NCBI RefSeq assembly: GCF_049860565.1
Contig: NZ_CP172056.1
Span: forward strand, 1,860,001 to 1,924,000
Source of the DNA: Desulfitobacterium_A nosdiversum
GTDB taxonomy: Bacteria > Bacillota > Desulfitobacteriia > Desulfitobacteriales > Desulfitobacteriaceae
Length of the DNA: 64,000 bases
Reading direction: 5' to 3'
The number at the start of each line of letters is the position of its first letter. Position 1 is the first letter of the stretch. The translations under genes and the position numbers were made by a program. Positions 8,706-17,320 of the stretch are shown here, piece after piece. The notes beneath the pieces are model-generated. The model was not told where the DNA came from. It saw only the letters and a program-made list of their open reading frames with translations, and did no database searches.

Positions 8706-10088
8706 ATGGAACAACTCACACCACGGGAAATTGTCCGTGAATTGGATCGTAACATCGTCGGTCAGAAACAAGCGAAAAAGGCGGTAGCCATTGCTTTGCG
8801 CAATCGTTACAGGAGATCCCTTTTACCCGAAGGACTTAAAGAGGAAGTGCTTCCTAAGAATATTTTAATGATCGGTCCTACGGGCGTCGGGAAAACAGAA
8901 ATCGCCAGAAGATTGGCCAAGCTGGTACGTGCTCCGTTTATTAAGGTTGAAGCAACGAAGTTTACTGAAGTCGGCTACGTTGGACGGGATGTCGAATCGA
9001 TCGTTCGCGATCTCGTCGAAATCGCTTTGCGCATGGTTAAAGCAGAGCGGATGAAAGATGTCGAAGGCAAAGCTGCAGTGGCGGCGGAAAAACGGCTTGT
9101 ATCGCTTCTTGTTCCGGGAAAACGTACGGAAACACATTCTTCAAATCCTTTTCAATTTCTTTTTAATCAAAATGAGGATAAAGAACCTGAAAATATAACC
9201 CCGGAAATCGAGCGGGAACGGGCGATTGTCGCCGAGAAACTTCAGCATGGGGAACTTGAAGATGAAGTGATTGAAGTTGAAGTGGAGGATAGTCAGCCTT
9301 TGCTTCCAGATCTTATTGGCAATGCCGGCATGGAGCTTAACTCAAATCTCCAGGACATGATGGCTGGAATGCTCCCTAAAAAACACAAGAAGCGTAAGGT
9401 CACGGTAAAAGAGGCTCGGCGAATCCTTGCTTTGGATGAAGCTCAAAACATGATTGATCAAGACGAGGCAGTCCAGGAAGCGATTACACGTGCTGAGCAG
9501 GAAGGCATCGTTTTTCTTGATGAAATCGATAAAATTGCCGGGCGAGAAGGAGCATCAGGACCCGATGTATCAAGAGGGGGGGTTCAGCGGGATATTCTTC
9601 CTATCGTTGAAGGTTCTACTGTCGTGACAAAGTATGGTCCGGTTAAAACTGAACATATATTGTTTATTGCGGCAGGCGCTTTTAATTTAAGCAAACCTTC
9701 AGATTTAATTCCCGAGCTTCAAGGCCGTTTTCCAATTCGAGTTGAGCTGGAATCTTTAAAAGTTGAAGATTTTAAGAGGATTTTAACGGAACCTCAGTCA
9801 TCATTGATTAAGCAATATAGCGCTTTGTTGGAAACTGAAGGGATAAAGGTAGAATTTACAGAGAATGCTATTGAAGAGTTAGCAGAGGTTGCCTTTGAAG
9901 TCAATTCTAATACTGAGAATATTGGAGCTCGGAGACTTCACACGATTGTTGAAAAGGTGCTCGAAGAGCTTTCCTTTGAAGCATCGGAACTCCCGGAAGA
10001 TTATACGGTAACCATTAACCGCGAATATGTTCAGCACCGTTTAGGGGATGTTGTGAAGAACCAGGATCTTTCCCGCTATATTTTATAG
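8706..10088 (+). CDS. hslU: ATP-dependent protease ATPase subunit HslU (ClpY)
   Basis: AAA+ unfoldase that feeds substrates to HslV. Walker A GPTGVGKT is at residues 57-64; the poorly conserved I-domain spans roughly 110-240, Walker B is FLDEIDKI, the sensor region follows, and the C-terminal tail ends SRYIL, the segment that docks into HslV. The 460-residue length fits. It starts 11 bases after hslV and is followed by codY, as in Bacillus. Confidence 0.97.
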   Translation: MEQLTPREIVRELDRNIVGQKQAKKAVAIALRNRYRRSLLPEGLKEEVLPKNILMIGPTGVGKTEIARRLAKLVRAPFIKVEATKFTEVGYVGRDVESIVRDLVEIALRMVKAERMKDVEGKAAVAAEKRLVSLLVPGKRTETHSSNPFQFLFNQNEDKEPENITPEIERERAIVAEKLQHGELEDEVIEVEVEDSQPLLPDLIGNAGMELNSNLQDMMAGMLPKKHKKRKVTVKEARRILALDEAQNMIDQDEAVQEAITRAEQEGIVFLDEIDKIAGREGASGPDVSRGGVQRDILPIVEGSTVVTKYGPVKTEHILFIAAGAFNLSKPSDLIPELQGRFPIRVELESLKVEDFKRILTEPQSSLIKQYSALLETEGIKVEFTENAIEELAEVAFEVNSNTENIGARRLHTIVEKVLEELSFEASELPEDYTVTINREYVQHRLGDVVKNQDLSRYIL

Positions 10089-10160
10089 GTAAAAGATATT
10101 GTTAAAGATTAATAGAACTCAAAGATAAGAATAAACCGAATTTATAAGGAGGAAAAACTT

Positions 10161-10946
10161 ATGCAAAACCTATTAGAAAAAACACGGGCGATCAGCAAAA
10201 TCGTTCAGCGTGCTGCCGGACATCCGGTTGATTTTGACGAAATGGCAAAAGTCTTAAGTGAGGCCATAACCGCTAATTGCTACATTGTGGGACGTCGCGG
10301 CAAAATTTTGGGCTACAGCTTTATGCCGGATTTCGCCTGTGATGCAATGGAAGAGATTGTTATTCATTCCGAGCGTTTTCCTGAAAGCTATAATGAGGGA
10401 TTGATGAAGATCACAGAAACCAAATCGAATACCACCCAGGTCGCCAATGGCTGCGTATTTAATCAAAAGGAGCGCTGCCTTTTCAACAATAAGATCACAA
10501 CCATTGTTCCGGTCTTGGGCGGCGGTGAACGCGTAGGGACTTTGGTATTATCCAAGTACAATGAAGAGTTTACGGATGGAGATCTTATTCTGGCAGAATA
10601 CGGTGGAACCGTAGTCGGTATGGAAATTTTAAGGGTAAAGGCAGAACGTGCTGAAGAAGAAGCCCGTAAAAAAGCTGCAGTTCAGATTGCTTTGGGAACG
10701 CTTTCCTACTCGGAACTTGAAGCGGTTGAACATATCTTTGCAGAATTAGGAGGATCTGATGGACTTCTCGTTGCAAGCAAAATTGCGGACCGCGTAGGAA
10801 TTACACGTTCTGTTATTGTCAATGCGCTTCGGAAGTTTGAGTCAGCGGGTGTTATTGAATCCAAGTCTTTAGGGATGAAAGGGACCTATATTCGGGTTCT
10901 CAATGACTACCTGTTGGATGAACTGGACAAGATCCGTCATAACTAA
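10161..10946 (+). CDS. codY: GTP-sensing global transcriptional regulator CodY
   Basis: Represses nitrogen, amino acid and stationary-phase genes when branched-chain amino acids and GTP are plentiful. The N-terminal GAF domain (about 1-150) binds the amino acids, and the C-terminal winged helix-turn-helix includes KIADRVGITRSVIVNALRKF. The 261 residues match the family length. ATG 10161 follows TAAGGAGG. The stop overlaps the next start by one base. Confidence 0.97.
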   Translation: MQNLLEKTRAISKIVQRAAGHPVDFDEMAKVLSEAITANCYIVGRRGKILGYSFMPDFACDAMEEIVIHSERFPESYNEGLMKITETKSNTTQVANGCVFNQKERCLFNNKITTIVPVLGGGERVGTLVLSKYNEEFTDGDLILAEYGGTVVGMEILRVKAERAEEEARKKAAVQIALGTLSYSELEAVEHIFAELGGSDGLLVASKIADRVGITRSVIVNALRKFESAGVIESKSLGMKGTYIRVLNDYLLDELDKIRHN

Positions 10947-11380
10947 TGGCTAAATATCATTATCAGTTTAAACCTTTGCTGCTTCCAGGCGTTCTGTTTT
11001 TAATAGGATATCCCGCATTCACTGCATTGTTGATTTTAATCTTTAAAATATCCCTTCTGGAAAGGAATATCCTGATTGGTCTTTACCTTGTTTGTTCCTT
11101 GGGTATTCTCGCTCTGTGGATTTATGGCCGGAGTAAGCATCTAGAGATCGAGGAAAGCAGTCTTTTGTTTTGTTCGTTATCAGGTGAACAGAAGATTGGC
11201 TCTGAGGAGATTCGGCGCATCGCAGTTTATACCTCGCCTAAAGGAAAAGAAATTGTCCAGATAAAAACCTACAGCAATAACGACTTTTATATATCTGATG
11301 TGTATTTTCCATTTCCGGAACTAATGGGTGATCTGGAGCAATTTGTCCGAAGCCATTCGATTCGGTCCAATATAGCATGA
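10946..11380 (+). CDS. Small membrane protein with a PH-like cytoplasmic part, unknown function
   Basis: Start ATG shares one base with the codY stop, which indicates translational coupling. Two hydrophobic segments (about residues 12-33 and 40-60) are followed by about 80 soluble residues (EIEESSLLFCSLSGEQKIGSEEI and beyond) whose pattern of alternating strands resembles the bacterial PH-like domains found in small membrane proteins. I do not recognise a named family. The context suggests only co-expression with codY. Confidence 0.7.
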   Translation: MAKYHYQFKPLLLPGVLFLIGYPAFTALLILIFKISLLERNILIGLYLVCSLGILALWIYGRSKHLEIEESSLLFCSLSGEQKIGSEEIRRIAVYTSPKGKEIVQIKTYSNNDFYISDVYFPFPELMGDLEQFVRSHSIRSNIA

Positions 11381-11384
11381 AGAA

Positions 11385-11426
11385 AATAATTCAGGCGGAG
11401 GTTTTAATTCGCCTGAATTATTTTAT
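11385..11426 (+). terminator. Terminator ending the hslVU-codY unit
   Basis: Arms 11385-11397 and 11410-11422 are perfect complements (AATAATTCAGGCG and its complement) followed by TTTTAT. It separates the codY unit from rpsB. Confidence 0.85.
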
Positions 11427-11435
11427 GTGAATTTC

Positions 11436-11464
11436 TTGCAAAGCAACGTTGCTTATGATATTCT
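11436..11464 (+). promoter_or_regulatory. rpsB promoter with a 14-bp palindrome in its spacer
   Basis: TTGCAA at 11436-11441 and TATTCT at 11459-11464 are 17 bases apart. The perfect palindrome AAGCAACGTTGCTT (11441-11454) fills most of the spacer, the position of a classical operator. Confidence 0.55.
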
Positions 11465-11490
11465 ACAAACAGTGTGAAATTCATTACACA

Positions 11491-11548
11491 CGCAGCGGGA
11501 TGCTGATTCAGGTTCCCTTCTTAGGGTGAATCAGAAGATGAACCTGCG
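11491..11548 (+). promoter_or_regulatory. Structured rpsB mRNA leader
   Basis: Between the promoter and the rpsB start is a folded leader. CTGATTCA at 11503-11510 pairs with TGAATCAG at 11527-11534, with an inner CCCT/AGGG stem, and an outer stem CGCAG/CTGCG joins 11491-11495 with 11544-11548. It has no T-run, so it is not a terminator. A leader where S2 regulates its own synthesis is a reasonable guess, not shown. Confidence 0.5.
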
Positions 11549-11581
11549 GAGGAAAAAAACAAGGAGAGGAGGTGCAACACA

Positions 11582-12322
11582 ATGGCTGTAATTTCTATGA
11601 AACAATTATTAGAAGCCGGTGTTCACTTCGGTCATCAAACACGTCGTTGGAATCCTAAGATGGCTCGCTACATTTTTACGGAGCGCAATGGTATTTATAT
11701 CATTGATCTGCAAAAAACCGTTAAGAAGGTAGACGAGGCCTACAATTTCGTACGCAATCTTGCTGCAGACGGAGGTACGATGTTATTCGTCGGTACCAAA
11801 AAGCAAGCGCAAGAGTCAGTGAAAGAAGAAGCTGAACGCTGCGGAATGTATTTTGTCAATGAGCGTTGGCTCGGCGGTATGCTCACTAATTTCCAAACGA
11901 TTCAAAAACGCGTTAGTCGGCTGCGGGAATTAGAACGGATGGAAGCTGAAGGAGTATTTGAGATCCTTCCTAAGAAGGAAGTTGCTCAACTTCGTCACGA
12001 AATGGAGAAACTTGAGCGCTTCTTGGGCGGAATCAAGAATATGAAAAAGCTCCCTGACGCTTTATTCGTTGTTGATCCACGCAAAGAGCGTATTGCTGTT
12101 GCTGAAGCGCGCCGCTTGAATATCCCGATTGTCGGTATTGTTGATACAAACTGCGATCCGGATGAGATCGACGTGGTTATTCCAGCTAACGATGATGCTA
12201 TTCGTGCAGTCAAGCTTTTAACCGGAAGAATGGCTGATGCTATTCTCGAAGGTCAACAAGGCAGCCTTGACGAAGCTGAAGAAGCAGCGGAAAACGTGGC
12301 TGAGGAAGTCACTGCTGAATAA
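11582..12322 (+). CDS. rpsB: 30S ribosomal protein S2
   Basis: Assembles late on the 30S subunit near the head-body junction. The sequence has the family start (MKQLLEAGVHFGHQTRRWNPKM) and the later LPDALFVVDPRKE and VDTNCDPDEIDVVIPANDDA stretches. It is 246 residues with an acidic C-terminal tail (DEAEEAAENVAEEV). A very strong ribosome binding site (GGAGAGGAGGTG) precedes the ATG. It heads the rpsB-tsf-pyrH-frr group. Confidence 0.98.
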   Translation: MAVISMKQLLEAGVHFGHQTRRWNPKMARYIFTERNGIYIIDLQKTVKKVDEAYNFVRNLAADGGTMLFVGTKKQAQESVKEEAERCGMYFVNERWLGGMLTNFQTIQKRVSRLRELERMEAEGVFEILPKKEVAQLRHEMEKLERFLGGIKNMKKLPDALFVVDPRKERIAVAEARRLNIPIVGIVDTNCDPDEIDVVIPANDDAIRAVKLLTGRMADAILEGQQGSLDEAEEAAENVAEEVTAE

Positions 12323-12358
12323 TTATCCCGTGTTGATTAACAAGTAGGGATGAAAGAG

Positions 12359-12413
12359 GGGCAGGGTGAAGAAGGGTTGGTCAAGCTTCCCGGATGCTCA
12401 TCCTGCCCTTTTT
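12359..12413 (+). terminator. Terminator after rpsB
   Basis: GGGCAGG near 12359 pairs with CCTGCCC at 12402-12408, followed by a T-rich run (TTTTTA). The loop is long, so efficiency may be partial; a separate tsf promoter follows. Confidence 0.65.
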
Positions 12414-12440
12414 ATGTAAAAGATAAATTTTGAATAAAAG

Positions 12441-12469
12441 TTGGTAACAATCAATGTAGTTTATTTAAT
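12441..12469 (+). promoter_or_regulatory. Candidate tsf promoter
   Basis: TTGGTA at 12441-12446 and TTTAAT at 12464-12469 are separated by 17 bases, in the gap after the rpsB terminator and 30 bases before tsf. Confidence 0.45.
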
Positions 12470-12499
12470 TGAGTAGTACATAAAGTTGGAGGGTTTGAA

Positions 12500-13153
12500 A
12501 TGGCTGAAATTACTGCGGCTCTGGTAAAAGAGCTTCGTGAACGTACCGGTGCAGGAATGATGGATTGTAAAAAGGCTTTAACTGAAGTTAACGGCGATGT
12601 TGATAAAGCTATCGACCTCTTGCGGGAAAAGGGTTTAGCGGCCGCTGCGAAAAAAGAAGGGCGGATTGCAGCTGAAGGTGTTGTTGAATCTTATATTCAT
12701 GGCGGCGGAAGAATCGGCGTTCTCCTTGAAGTGAACTGCGAAACTGACTTTGTGGCTCAAACCGAAGAATTTAAGCTCTTCGTTAAAGATATTGCTTTGC
12801 AAATTGCTGCAGCACGGCCTGAGTATCTTGTTAAAGAAGAAGTACCGGAAGATGTGCTTAACCATGAAAAGGAAATTCTGAGAGCACAAGCGCTTAATGA
12901 GGGAAAACCTGAAAAAATTATTGAAAAAATGGTTGAAGGCAGAATTTCAAAATTCTATAAAGAAGTTTGCCTGATGGAGCAGGCTTTTGTTAAAGACCCC
13001 GATAAAACCATTCATGATCTCGTCTTAGAAAAAACGGCTAAGATCGGTGAACGGATTGTTATTCGCCGCTTTACTCGCTATGAATTAGGCGAAGGACTTG
13101 AAAAGAGACAAGAAGACTTCGCAGCTGAAGTTATGAAGGAAATGAACCGCTAA
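12500..13153 (+). CDS. tsf: Translation elongation factor Ts
   Basis: Nucleotide exchange factor for EF-Tu. The N-terminal UBA-like domain with RERTGAGMMDCKKAL and the core TDFVAQTEEF motif are present. At 217 residues this is the short EF-Ts form, with one full dimerisation subdomain, common in Clostridia. GGAGGG lies upstream of the ATG. A strong terminator follows directly, so pyrH may rely on readthrough or its own promoter. Confidence 0.97.
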   Translation: MAEITAALVKELRERTGAGMMDCKKALTEVNGDVDKAIDLLREKGLAAAAKKEGRIAAEGVVESYIHGGGRIGVLLEVNCETDFVAQTEEFKLFVKDIALQIAAARPEYLVKEEVPEDVLNHEKEILRAQALNEGKPEKIIEKMVEGRISKFYKEVCLMEQAFVKDPDKTIHDLVLEKTAKIGERIVIRRFTRYELGEGLEKRQEDFAAEVMKEMNR

Positions 13154-13164
13154 GGAAGCGTCTA

Positions 13165-13189
13165 GAGAACACTCAGGTGTTCTCTTTTT
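13165..13189 (+). terminator. Terminator between tsf and pyrH
   Basis: Perfect 8-bp stem GAGAACAC/GTGTTCTC (13165-13172 with 13177-13184), a 4-base loop and five Ts. Confidence 0.9.
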
Positions 13190-13255
13190 CGGATTGCCTG
13201 AAATTCAAAAAGGAAATGCTTAAACAATGTAGAAATAATGACTGGAGGTTCAACC

Positions 13256-13987
13256 ATGGATACACCACGCTACCATCGCGTTATATTGAAACTGAGCGGA
13301 GAGGCTTTAGCAGGAAGTCAAGGGTTCGGTATCGCTCACAATATGCTGGTAACGGTTGCAAAGCAAGTCGCGGAAATTCGCAAACTGGGAGTAGAAGTTG
13401 CTCTAGTCGTCGGCGGAGGCAATATTTGGCGGGGGATTGCAGGAAGTTCTCAAGGAATGGATCGCGCTACTGCCGATTACATGGGAATGTTGGCAACAGT
13501 CATGAACGCACTGGCCTTGCAGGATGCTTTGGAGAAAGCAGGTATGGCGACTCGGGTTTTATCTGCGATCGAAATGAGGCAAGTGGCAGAACCTTATATT
13601 CGCCGGCGTGCAATCCGGCATATGGAAAAAGGGCGGATTGTTATTTTTGCTGCAGGTACAGGTAATCCCTATTTCTCAACGGATACAACAGCGGCGTTAA
13701 GGGCTGCTGAAATAGAAGCCGAGGCTATTCTCATGGCGAAGCGTGTCGACGGAGTCTATGATTCAGATCCCTTGAAAAATCCTTCGGCAGTTAAGTTTGA
13801 CCGCCTGAGTTATTTAGAAGTGCTTAGCCGGGGCTTAAAGGTTATGGATTCGACAGCGGCATCACTTTGTATGGATAACAATATTCCGCTTATTATATTT
13901 AACCTTAACAAAGATGGGAATATTTATAAAGCGATCATGGGAGAAACTATAGGTACTTATGTAGGGAGGGACATTAATGATCAGTGA
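13256..13987 (+). CDS. pyrH: UMP kinase
   Basis: Phosphorylates UMP to UDP; hexameric amino acid kinase fold. Motifs seen are LKLSGEAL near the start, the glycine-rich VVGGGNIWRG, GTGNPYFSTDTTAALRA and DGVYDSDP. It is 243 residues. ATG 13256 has GGAGGT 6 bases upstream; the upstream in-frame ATG at 13238 overlaps that site. The 3' end overlaps frr by 11 bases. Confidence 0.97.
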   Translation: MDTPRYHRVILKLSGEALAGSQGFGIAHNMLVTVAKQVAEIRKLGVEVALVVGGGNIWRGIAGSSQGMDRATADYMGMLATVMNALALQDALEKAGMATRVLSAIEMRQVAEPYIRRRAIRHMEKGRIVIFAAGTGNPYFSTDTTAALRAAEIEAEAILMAKRVDGVYDSDPLKNPSAVKFDRLSYLEVLSRGLKVMDSTAASLCMDNNIPLIIFNLNKDGNIYKAIMGETIGTYVGRDINDQ

Positions 13988-14534
13988 GGTTTTAAAAGAC
14001 ACGGAAGAACGTATGCGTAAAGGGGCAGAGTCCTTGCGTAAAGAGTATACGTTGATTCGCGCAGGTCGAGCTAATCCGAGTATGCTTGAACGTGTAACTG
14101 CCGAATACTACGGAACCACCACTCCGATTAACCAGCTGGCTAATATTTCTGTACCTGAATCTCGGATGCTTGTCATTCAGCCTTGGGATAAATCGGCTTT
14201 GCCTGCCATTGAAAAAGGAATACTCAAGTCGGATTTAGATCTGAATCCTTCAAGCGATGGAATTGTCATCCGTCTTATTATTCCTCAGTTAACGTCTGAA
14301 CGGAGAACTGAACTCGTTAAGACCGTTAAGAAAAAAGCGGAAGACGCAAGAGTTGCCGTTCGCAATATTCGCAGGGATACTAATGATCAGCTTAAGAAGC
14401 TGGAAAAGGATCATATGGCTTCAGAGGATGAGATCAAAAGAGCCCAAGAGGATGTACAAAAGATGACGGATAAGTTTATTAAAGAGATAGACCAGACAAT
14501 GGAAGCTAAAGAAAACGAAATCATGGAAGTATAA
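13977..14534 (+). CDS. frr: Ribosome recycling factor
   Basis: Splits post-termination ribosomes with EF-G. The product has the long-helix pattern of RRF, with AGRANPSMLERVTAEYYG, NISVPESRMLVIQPWD and the C-terminal helical AEDARVAVRNIRRDTND. Its 185 residues are typical. The start lies within the 3' end of pyrH and has GGGAGG upstream, so translation is coupled. Confidence 0.98.
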   Translation: MISEVLKDTEERMRKGAESLRKEYTLIRAGRANPSMLERVTAEYYGTTTPINQLANISVPESRMLVIQPWDKSALPAIEKGILKSDLDLNPSSDGIVIRLIIPQLTSERRTELVKTVKKKAEDARVAVRNIRRDTNDQLKKLEKDHMASEDEIKRAQEDVQKMTDKFIKEIDQTMEAKENEIMEV

Positions 14535-14561
14535 AATAAAACAAATGGATATATGTGCTCT

Positions 14562-14588
14562 GACCCCCTCACTTTTTAGGGGGTCTTT
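14562..14588 (+). terminator. Hairpin with short T-run between frr and uppS
   Basis: GACCCCCT (14562-14569) pairs with AGGGGGTC (14578-14585) around an 8-base loop, followed by only three Ts. It is probably a leaky terminator or attenuator, allowing some transcription into uppS-cdsA. Confidence 0.6.
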
Positions 14589-14621
14589 GACCACTTTTAC
14601 CGGTCAATTGGAGGTGAGAGA

Positions 14622-15389
14622 ATGTGGCTTAGCTTTAGAAATAAAGATAAAGAAGCGTTTTCCTCAGAGGGGATAGATATTGAACGTCTGCCGCAGCATA
14701 TTGCGATTATCATGGACGGAAACGGTCGGTGGGCGAAAAGAAGAGGATTGCCTCGGTCCATGGGGCATCGTGCAGGAGTAGAGGCGCTTCGGGATATCGT
14801 CAAGACTTGCTCGAATTTAGGGGTTAAAGTCCTGACGCTATATGCATTTTCTACTGAAAATTGGCGAAGGCCGAAAGAGGAAGTCGGTGTGTTAATGACA
14901 CTGCTGACCGACTATCTGCGGCGGGAGCTTAATGAACTACATGAAAATCAAGTTAATATTCGGACTTTGGGAGATATTACATATTTGCCTCTTGATGCCC
15001 AGAAGGAACTGGCAAAATCAGTCGCAAGAACTCGAAACAATCCAGGCTTAATTCTTAATTTGGCTTTAAACTATGGCGGACGTGCCGAACTCACAAGAGC
15101 TTTTCAGAAAATAGCTGAAGAAGTTGAGCAAGGGAAGAAACTTCCCAGGGAAATCAATGAAGAGTTGATTAGTTCCCACTTATTTACTGCAGGATTACCG
15201 GACCCAGATCTGCTGATTAGGACTTCTGGTGAAATGCGACTCAGTAATTTTATGTTATGGCAGCTTGCATATACTGAAATTGTCGTTTTAGAACAGTTTT
15301 GGCCTGATTTTAATCCTAAAGCCTTACTTGATGCGATCAGGGAGTATCAACAGCGAGATCGCCGTTTTGGCGGTCTCAAAAAGGAATGA
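14622..15389 (+). CDS. uppS: Isoprenyl transferase (undecaprenyl diphosphate synthase)
   Basis: Makes the C55 lipid carrier for peptidoglycan by cis-prenyl addition. The family motif IIMDGNGRWAKRRGL is near residue 28, followed by MGHRAGVEALR, TLYAFSTENWRRP, ALNYGGRAEL and the late PDLLIRTSGE. It is 255 residues. GGAGGTGAG precedes the ATG. It overlaps no gene but lies 10 bases upstream of cdsA. Confidence 0.96.
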   Translation: MWLSFRNKDKEAFSSEGIDIERLPQHIAIIMDGNGRWAKRRGLPRSMGHRAGVEALRDIVKTCSNLGVKVLTLYAFSTENWRRPKEEVGVLMTLLTDYLRRELNELHENQVNIRTLGDITYLPLDAQKELAKSVARTRNNPGLILNLALNYGGRAELTRAFQKIAEEVEQGKKLPREINEELISSHLFTAGLPDPDLLIRTSGEMRLSNFMLWQLAYTEIVVLEQFWPDFNPKALLDAIREYQQRDRRFGGLKKE

Positions 15390-15399
15390 AGGAGTCAGT

Positions 15400-16185
15400 A
15401 TGTTAATTAGAACCATCAGTGCCCTTATCGGAGCGCCGCTCCTTCTCGGTTTGACTTATCTCGGCGGTCCGTATACTGAGCTTTTAACGGCAGTAATAGG
15501 GATTATAGCACTCCATGAATTTCAGGAAATCGGTCGCAGACTTGGCATAAATATCTGGACAGTGATGACAATCGGTGTTTCTGTTATCTGGATTTTGTTT
15601 CTCAATCTTAATATAAATAATTGGATGTTTCCCTTTATTCTATTTTGGTTGTTACTTGCTATGGGAAGAATGGGCATTCAGTATCCTAAGGTGCAGCTTT
15701 CTGAAATCAGCTATAATTTTTTTAGTGTTATTTATACCGTGATTCTCAGTTCATACTTGTATTTACTCCGTTCCCTGGAACAAGGGATGGCTTGGGCTTT
15801 TTTAGCCTTTATTCTGGTATGGACGACGGATACCTTTGCATATCTTATAGGGAGGGCCATGGGCAGACATAAACTGGCTCCTGAGGTCAGTCCCAAGAAG
15901 ACAATAGAGGGTTCAATTGGCGGATTGCTTGGAGCATTGTTAATCGGTTATTCAGCGTCAAGGATCATGGGCGGAATGCCCTGGACTTCCTTCCTGCTTC
16001 TGAGCTTTATTGTAGGGATCTGTGCCCAAATCGGTGATCTTTTTGAATCCGCCCTTAAACGAAGTGCGCATGTTAAGGACTCGGGAACCTTAATTCCCGG
16101 ACACGGCGGTTTCTTAGACAGGTTTGACAGCATGTTATTTACATTCCCGATGATTTATTACTGGGTTTTGTTTTTCGTGAGGTGA
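15400..16185 (+). CDS. cdsA: Phosphatidate cytidylyltransferase
   Basis: Makes CDP-diacylglycerol for phospholipid synthesis. The 261-residue product has about 7-8 hydrophobic segments and the C-terminal signature KRSAHVKDSGTLIPGHGG followed by FLDRFDS. ATG 15400 has AAGGAGT 5 bases upstream; the frame is open further upstream only inside uppS. It sits between uppS and dxr, as in Bacillus. Confidence 0.95.
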   Translation: MLIRTISALIGAPLLLGLTYLGGPYTELLTAVIGIIALHEFQEIGRRLGINIWTVMTIGVSVIWILFLNLNINNWMFPFILFWLLLAMGRMGIQYPKVQLSEISYNFFSVIYTVILSSYLYLLRSLEQGMAWAFLAFILVWTTDTFAYLIGRAMGRHKLAPEVSPKKTIEGSIGGLLGALLIGYSASRIMGGMPWTSFLLLSFIVGICAQIGDLFESALKRSAHVKDSGTLIPGHGGFLDRFDSMLFTFPMIYYWVLFFVR

Positions 16186-16191
16186 TAATAT

Positions 16192-17298
16192 ATGAACAGG
16201 TCACTAAAGCATCAACTTGTGCTTAATCTTAATCGTTTGGCAATAGTTACGAGCGTGATGGTTATTCTCAAACTCTTCACCTATTTTTTTCAGGAATTTC
16301 TGCCGGTTTTCGGTCAGGTTATAAGTTCCCTTTTTTCTGCCTTTTTGCCTTTTATTCTTGCGCTTCTAATTGCCCTTGTTATGGAGCCGATAGTTGTACA
16401 GCTCATGCAGGTTTTAAAACTGAAACGTTCTTATGCAGCAGTTTTAAGCTTAATTTTAGTGATTTTAGGAATTGGACTTTTCATATCTTTAATTCTTGTT
16501 AGACTTTATAATGAACTATCCGATTTATCGATTACTATGCCGGATTATAATTATCTGATGGCGTTATTTAATCAACAAATTGACAGCTTTGAAAAATTTA
16601 TTGTGATCAATCCTCAAATTCAGGCGACCTTAAACTCCTCGCTTGCATCGCTGTTAAAATCAATGCAAAGTTGGGCAGCATCTGCAAGTTTAGCCCTGCT
16701 CAGCTTCTTGGCGGCGGTTCCCGGTTTTTTGTTTGTATTAGTCGTTGCTATTGTGGCAGCGCTTTTGGTCAGTTCGAGCTTCCCAGGAATTAAACGCTTT
16801 TTTGTGGGACTTGTTCCTCGGAATTGGCATGCAGGTGCACAAACGGTAAGTCAGGATCTTGGATCAGCGATTATCGGATTTCTTCGTGCAGAGACCATTT
16901 TGATTTCGATTACAGGCTTAACATTGACCGTAGGTTTATTGCTGATGGGTAATCGGTATGCTTTTACGATGGGTTTTTTGGCCGCATTTCTTGACCTATT
17001 ACCTATTGTAGGCACAGGTATACTATTTGTTCCATGGATTATCGGATTGATTTTAATGCGGGCTGTGAGTGATGCCGTAAAGCTGCTTGTCATTTGGGTC
17101 ATAGCTATAGTTATTCGGCAAATGCTTGAACCTAAGATTATGTCTAAAAGCATTGGACTCCACCCTTTGCCAACACTCATTTCCATGTATGTTGGTCTAA
17201 AGCTGCTGGGGGGGGCTGGTTTAGTGATCGGACCTGGATTGGTTATTTTATATGAGGCTTTAAGAAAATCAGGAATTTTTACGGACCCTAGAACTTAA
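16192..17298 (+). CDS. AI-2E family membrane protein, resembling sporulation protein YtvI
   Basis: 368 residues with about 8 hydrophobic segments in the pattern of the AI-2E transporter/UPF0118 family: two or three at the N-terminus, a soluble part around 100-150, and a C-terminal membrane cluster containing AFLDLLPIVGTGILFVPW. The start RSLKHQLVLNLNRLAIV and overall shape resemble the YtvI subgroup annotated as a sporulation integral membrane protein. Transport substrates are unproven for this family. It lies 6 bases after cdsA and 22 before dxr, so it is co-transcribed with lipid and isoprenoid genes, which is not the Bacillus arrangement. Confidence 0.8.
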   Translation: MNRSLKHQLVLNLNRLAIVTSVMVILKLFTYFFQEFLPVFGQVISSLFSAFLPFILALLIALVMEPIVVQLMQVLKLKRSYAAVLSLILVILGIGLFISLILVRLYNELSDLSITMPDYNYLMALFNQQIDSFEKFIVINPQIQATLNSSLASLLKSMQSWAASASLALLSFLAAVPGFLFVLVVAIVAALLVSSSFPGIKRFFVGLVPRNWHAGAQTVSQDLGSAIIGFLRAETILISITGLTLTVGLLLMGNRYAFTMGFLAAFLDLLPIVGTGILFVPWIIGLILMRAVSDAVKLLVIWVIAIVIRQMLEPKIMSKSIGLHPLPTLISMYVGLKLLGGAGLVIGPGLVILYEALRKSGIFTDPRT

Positions 17299-17320
17299 CT
17301 TAAATGGAAGTGAGATTAGA

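Noticed and set aside
13177..13665. 162-codon frame overlapping pyrH
   Set aside because: Shadow of pyrH in another frame with Arg/Ser/Gly-rich composition and no family resemblance.
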